From: Chloroflexota bacterium
GTDB lineage: Bacteria; Chloroflexota; UBA11872; VXOZ01
Length of the DNA: 64,000 nt
Direction of reading: 5' to 3'
Assembly (NCBI GenBank): GCA_958295775.1
Contig: CATQHC010000009.1
Span: 902,630 to 966,629, forward strand
The translations under genes were made by a program, and so were the position numbers. The notes beneath the pieces were generated by a model, which had not been told where the DNA came from, ran no database searches, and saw only the letters and a list, made by a program, of their open reading frames with translations. This document shows, piece after piece, positions 62,687 through 64,000 of this stretch; the first letter of the stretch is position 1, and every line of letters begins with the position of its first letter.

Positions 62687-63499
62687 CTACGCCAAGCCGA
62701 GCAGCGCATCCAGTCCATGGGTGAGGCCGCGAAGTTCCGGCACTGCCCGCACGGCCAGCAACACGCCGGGCACAAATGACTCGGTGCTGGTGGAGTCCTG
62801 GCGGATAGTGAGGGTCTGCCCCAGACCGCCAAAAATCACCTGCTGATGGGCCACCATCCCCGGCAACCGCGCCGCATGGACGTTGATGCCGCCATGCACA
62901 CCGCCGCGGGTGCCGAAGAGCGTCTCTTTCTCCGTGGGCACGGAGATGAAGTCGCTGCCCCGCGCCTCCCGAATGTCGATGGCGCTCTGCAGCGCCGTAC
63001 CGGAAGGGGCATCGATTTTGTTCTCGTGGTGATACTCCACGATGTCGCAGTAGTCCATGTGCTTACCGATGAGCTTGCTCACATGCATCATGAGCACGGC
63101 GCTCAGCGCAAAGTTCGGCGCCACCACCAAGCCAAGATCGTTGGCAGCGGCCAACTCACCCAGCTCTTCGAATTCGGAGATATCCATGCCGGTGGTGCCG
63201 ACCACGGCATGCACACCGTGTTCAAGCGCGGTCCGGATGTTCACCCGCGCCGCGTCGGCGCGGGTGAAGTCAATGATGACGTTGGGGTCGGCGCTTGCAA
63301 GCACTGCCGGCAAATCCGTAGCGGTGGCAACTGTCTGGCCGTTCGTCGCGGCGAAGCCGTCAGCGGAAGTGATGACGTCGACGCCACCGACGAGCGTGAG
63401 GTCGTCCTCACGCGCCACCGCGTTGGCCACGGTCGCGCCCACGCGGCCAAAGATGCCGCAGACGGCAACTCGAAGGTGTTCTGCCTGCGTTGCTGCCAT
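62687..63499 (-). CDS. dapB: 4-hydroxy-tetrahydrodipicolinate reductase
   Basis: Second step of the DAP pathway. N-terminal GIFGRVGATVA cofactor loop, VGTTGMD, and the substrate-binding EYHHENKIDAPSGTA plus HAARLPGMVAHQQV. 270 aa. ATG 63499 is 6 bp after the pnp stop (63506), so dapB is co-transcribed with pnp. Confidence 0.96.
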   Translation of the reverse strand: MAATQAEHLRVAVCGIFGRVGATVANAVAREDDLTLVGGVDVITSADGFAATNGQTVATATDLPAVLASADPNVIIDFTRADAARVNIRTALEHGVHAVVGTTGMDISEFEELGELAAANDLGLVVAPNFALSAVLMMHVSKLIGKHMDYCDIVEYHHENKIDAPSGTALQSAIDIREARGSDFISVPTEKETLFGTRGGVHGGINVHAARLPGMVAHQQVIFGGLGQTLTIRQDSTSTESFVPGVLLAVRAVPELRGLTHGLDALLGLA

Positions 63500-63505
63500 G
63501 ACTCC

Positions 63506-64000
63506 TTACCACTTTCTGCCAGAGCTTCCGGACGAACCGCCGTCACCCTCACTCTGAGACGATTCACGGTCGCTGCCGCGATCGCGGTTTTGGTCCGCTG
63601 CCGCGGGCGCGCGATCACGGTCCCGGTCCGCAGGCGCCCGCTCGCGGTCGTAGCGGCGCGGACCCCGTCCCCCGCGGGGCGGCCCGCGCCGGTCGGATGA
63701 AGGCCCACGTCCTCTGTCACCGCCGCCGCGTTCGCCGCGGCTCGAGGGCGCGCGTTCGGAAGGATGCGTACCTTCCAGCACCGCGCGGCGCGAGAGGTTC
63801 ACCCGGCCCTGGTAATCGATCTCGATCACCATGACCATGACTTCATCGCCTATGTCGGCAATGTCTTCGGCGCGTTCGACGTAGTCCTCGGCCAGTTCGC
63901 TCATGCGCACCAGGCCCTCGCGCCGCCCGTCCGGCAGGTTCACGAACACGCCGGCATTCATGATGCGCGACACCGTACCGGTAAAGATCGCGCCGACTTC
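63506..64000 (-). CDS. pnp: Polyribonucleotide nucleotidyltransferase, C-terminal part
   Basis: 5' part lies beyond the window. The visible part begins EVGAIFTGTVSRIMNAGVFV then NLPDGRREGLVRMSELAE and VNLSRRAVLEG: the S1 RNA-binding domain of PNPase. An Arg/Gly/Asp-rich tail follows (RGERGGGDRGRG, RDRDRAPAAADQNRDRGSDR), longer than in model species and probably disordered. Alternatively another S1-domain protein, but the motif order and linkage to dapB favour pnp. Confidence 0.82.
   Translation of the reverse strand, partial: EVGAIFTGTVSRIMNAGVFVNLPDGRREGLVRMSELAEDYVERAEDIADIGDEVMVMVIEIDYQGRVNLSRRAVLEGTHPSERAPSSRGERGGGDRGRGPSSDRRGPPRGGRGPRRYDRERAPADRDRDRAPAAADQNRDRGSDRESSQSEGDGGSSGSSGRKW

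Noticed and set aside
1..64000. tRNA or rRNA genes
   Set aside because: Scanning for GTTCGAATC-type T-loops and rRNA signatures by eye found none; a covariance-model search would settle it.

Overview
The window looks like a roughly 60% GC bacterial chromosome segment, most probably from the phylum Chloroflexota. The main clue is a 1453-residue membrane protein carrying the Chloroflexi/archaeal 'YYY' domain. Other genes fit a Gram-positive-like or deep-branching free-living heterotroph: lipoproteins, a GHMP-free lysine/arginine gene set, KdgD-like and MmgE/PrpD catabolic genes, SDRs and amidohydrolases. Taxonomy is inferred from gene content only. No rRNA, tRNA or CRISPR array was found by eye.

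Layout. 1-7 kb: dnaG (minus strand, cut by the window edge), then scattered catabolic genes (Gfo/Idh oxidoreductase, amidohydrolase, KdgD-like aldolase) and a YceI lipoprotein. 7-15 kb: a surface glycan/glycolipid locus with the YYY/GT39 fusion protein, a GT4 glycosyltransferase and two tandemly duplicated SAM methyltransferases. 15-20 kb: lipoproteins, an M16 peptidase, a VapBC-type toxin-antitoxin pair with a clear operator, and an MBL-fold hydrolase. 20.8-24.6 kb: a replication/segregation neighbourhood with two perfect parS sites 110 bp apart, recF, and a DciA/DUF721 protein. This suggests the window lies near the replication origin, although dnaA, dnaN and gyrB are not present. 24.7-29 kb: an ABC exporter, a broken sterol-reductase (ERG4/ERG24) gene and an M48 peptidase. 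29-32.5 kb: an accessory restriction-modification island with an NgoMIV-like endonuclease. 32.6-48 kb: metabolic genes (SDRs, TIM-barrel isomerase, nucleotidyltransferase, bifunctional nuclease, aspartokinase, D-2-hydroxyacid dehydrogenase, acetylglutamate kinase, amidohydrolase pair, MmgE/PrpD, DUF362), with one IS5-type element and one deleted relic of the same element. 48-52.6 kb: a TPR lipoprotein, a BtrH-like protein, a PIN pair and a family-4 uracil-DNA glycosylase. 52.7-59 kb: the most unusual part (next paragraph). 59-64 kb: the lysine/diaminopimelate cluster dapA, asd, (Uma2), dapB and the 3' end of pnp.

The likely novel system is at 52.7-59 kb, with an outlier at 22.3 kb. Four secreted proteins share a putative zinc-metallopeptidase domain (HExxH plus a downstream E...WW..YG block). 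Three of them also share an unusual Cys-containing N-terminal domain of about 80 residues, and two carry a second, degenerate copy of the peptidase domain. The fourth, shorter member is a passenger gene inside a complete 2406-bp IS1595-type transposable element (55111-57516) with 25-bp perfect terminal inverted repeats and an 8-bp target duplication (GAAATAGA). Each inverted repeat ends in a -35 box whose -10 box lies exactly 17 bp inward, so one end drives the transposase and the other drives the passenger. The passenger leader can form a long stem-loop, and a segment in its loop is complementary to the passenger's ribosome-binding site.

Dispersed intergenic palindromes are common. One family (CCCTCACCC...CTCTCCC...GAGACCTTTGCGTA) matches the ends that bound the IS5 relic, so these may be MITE-like derivatives.
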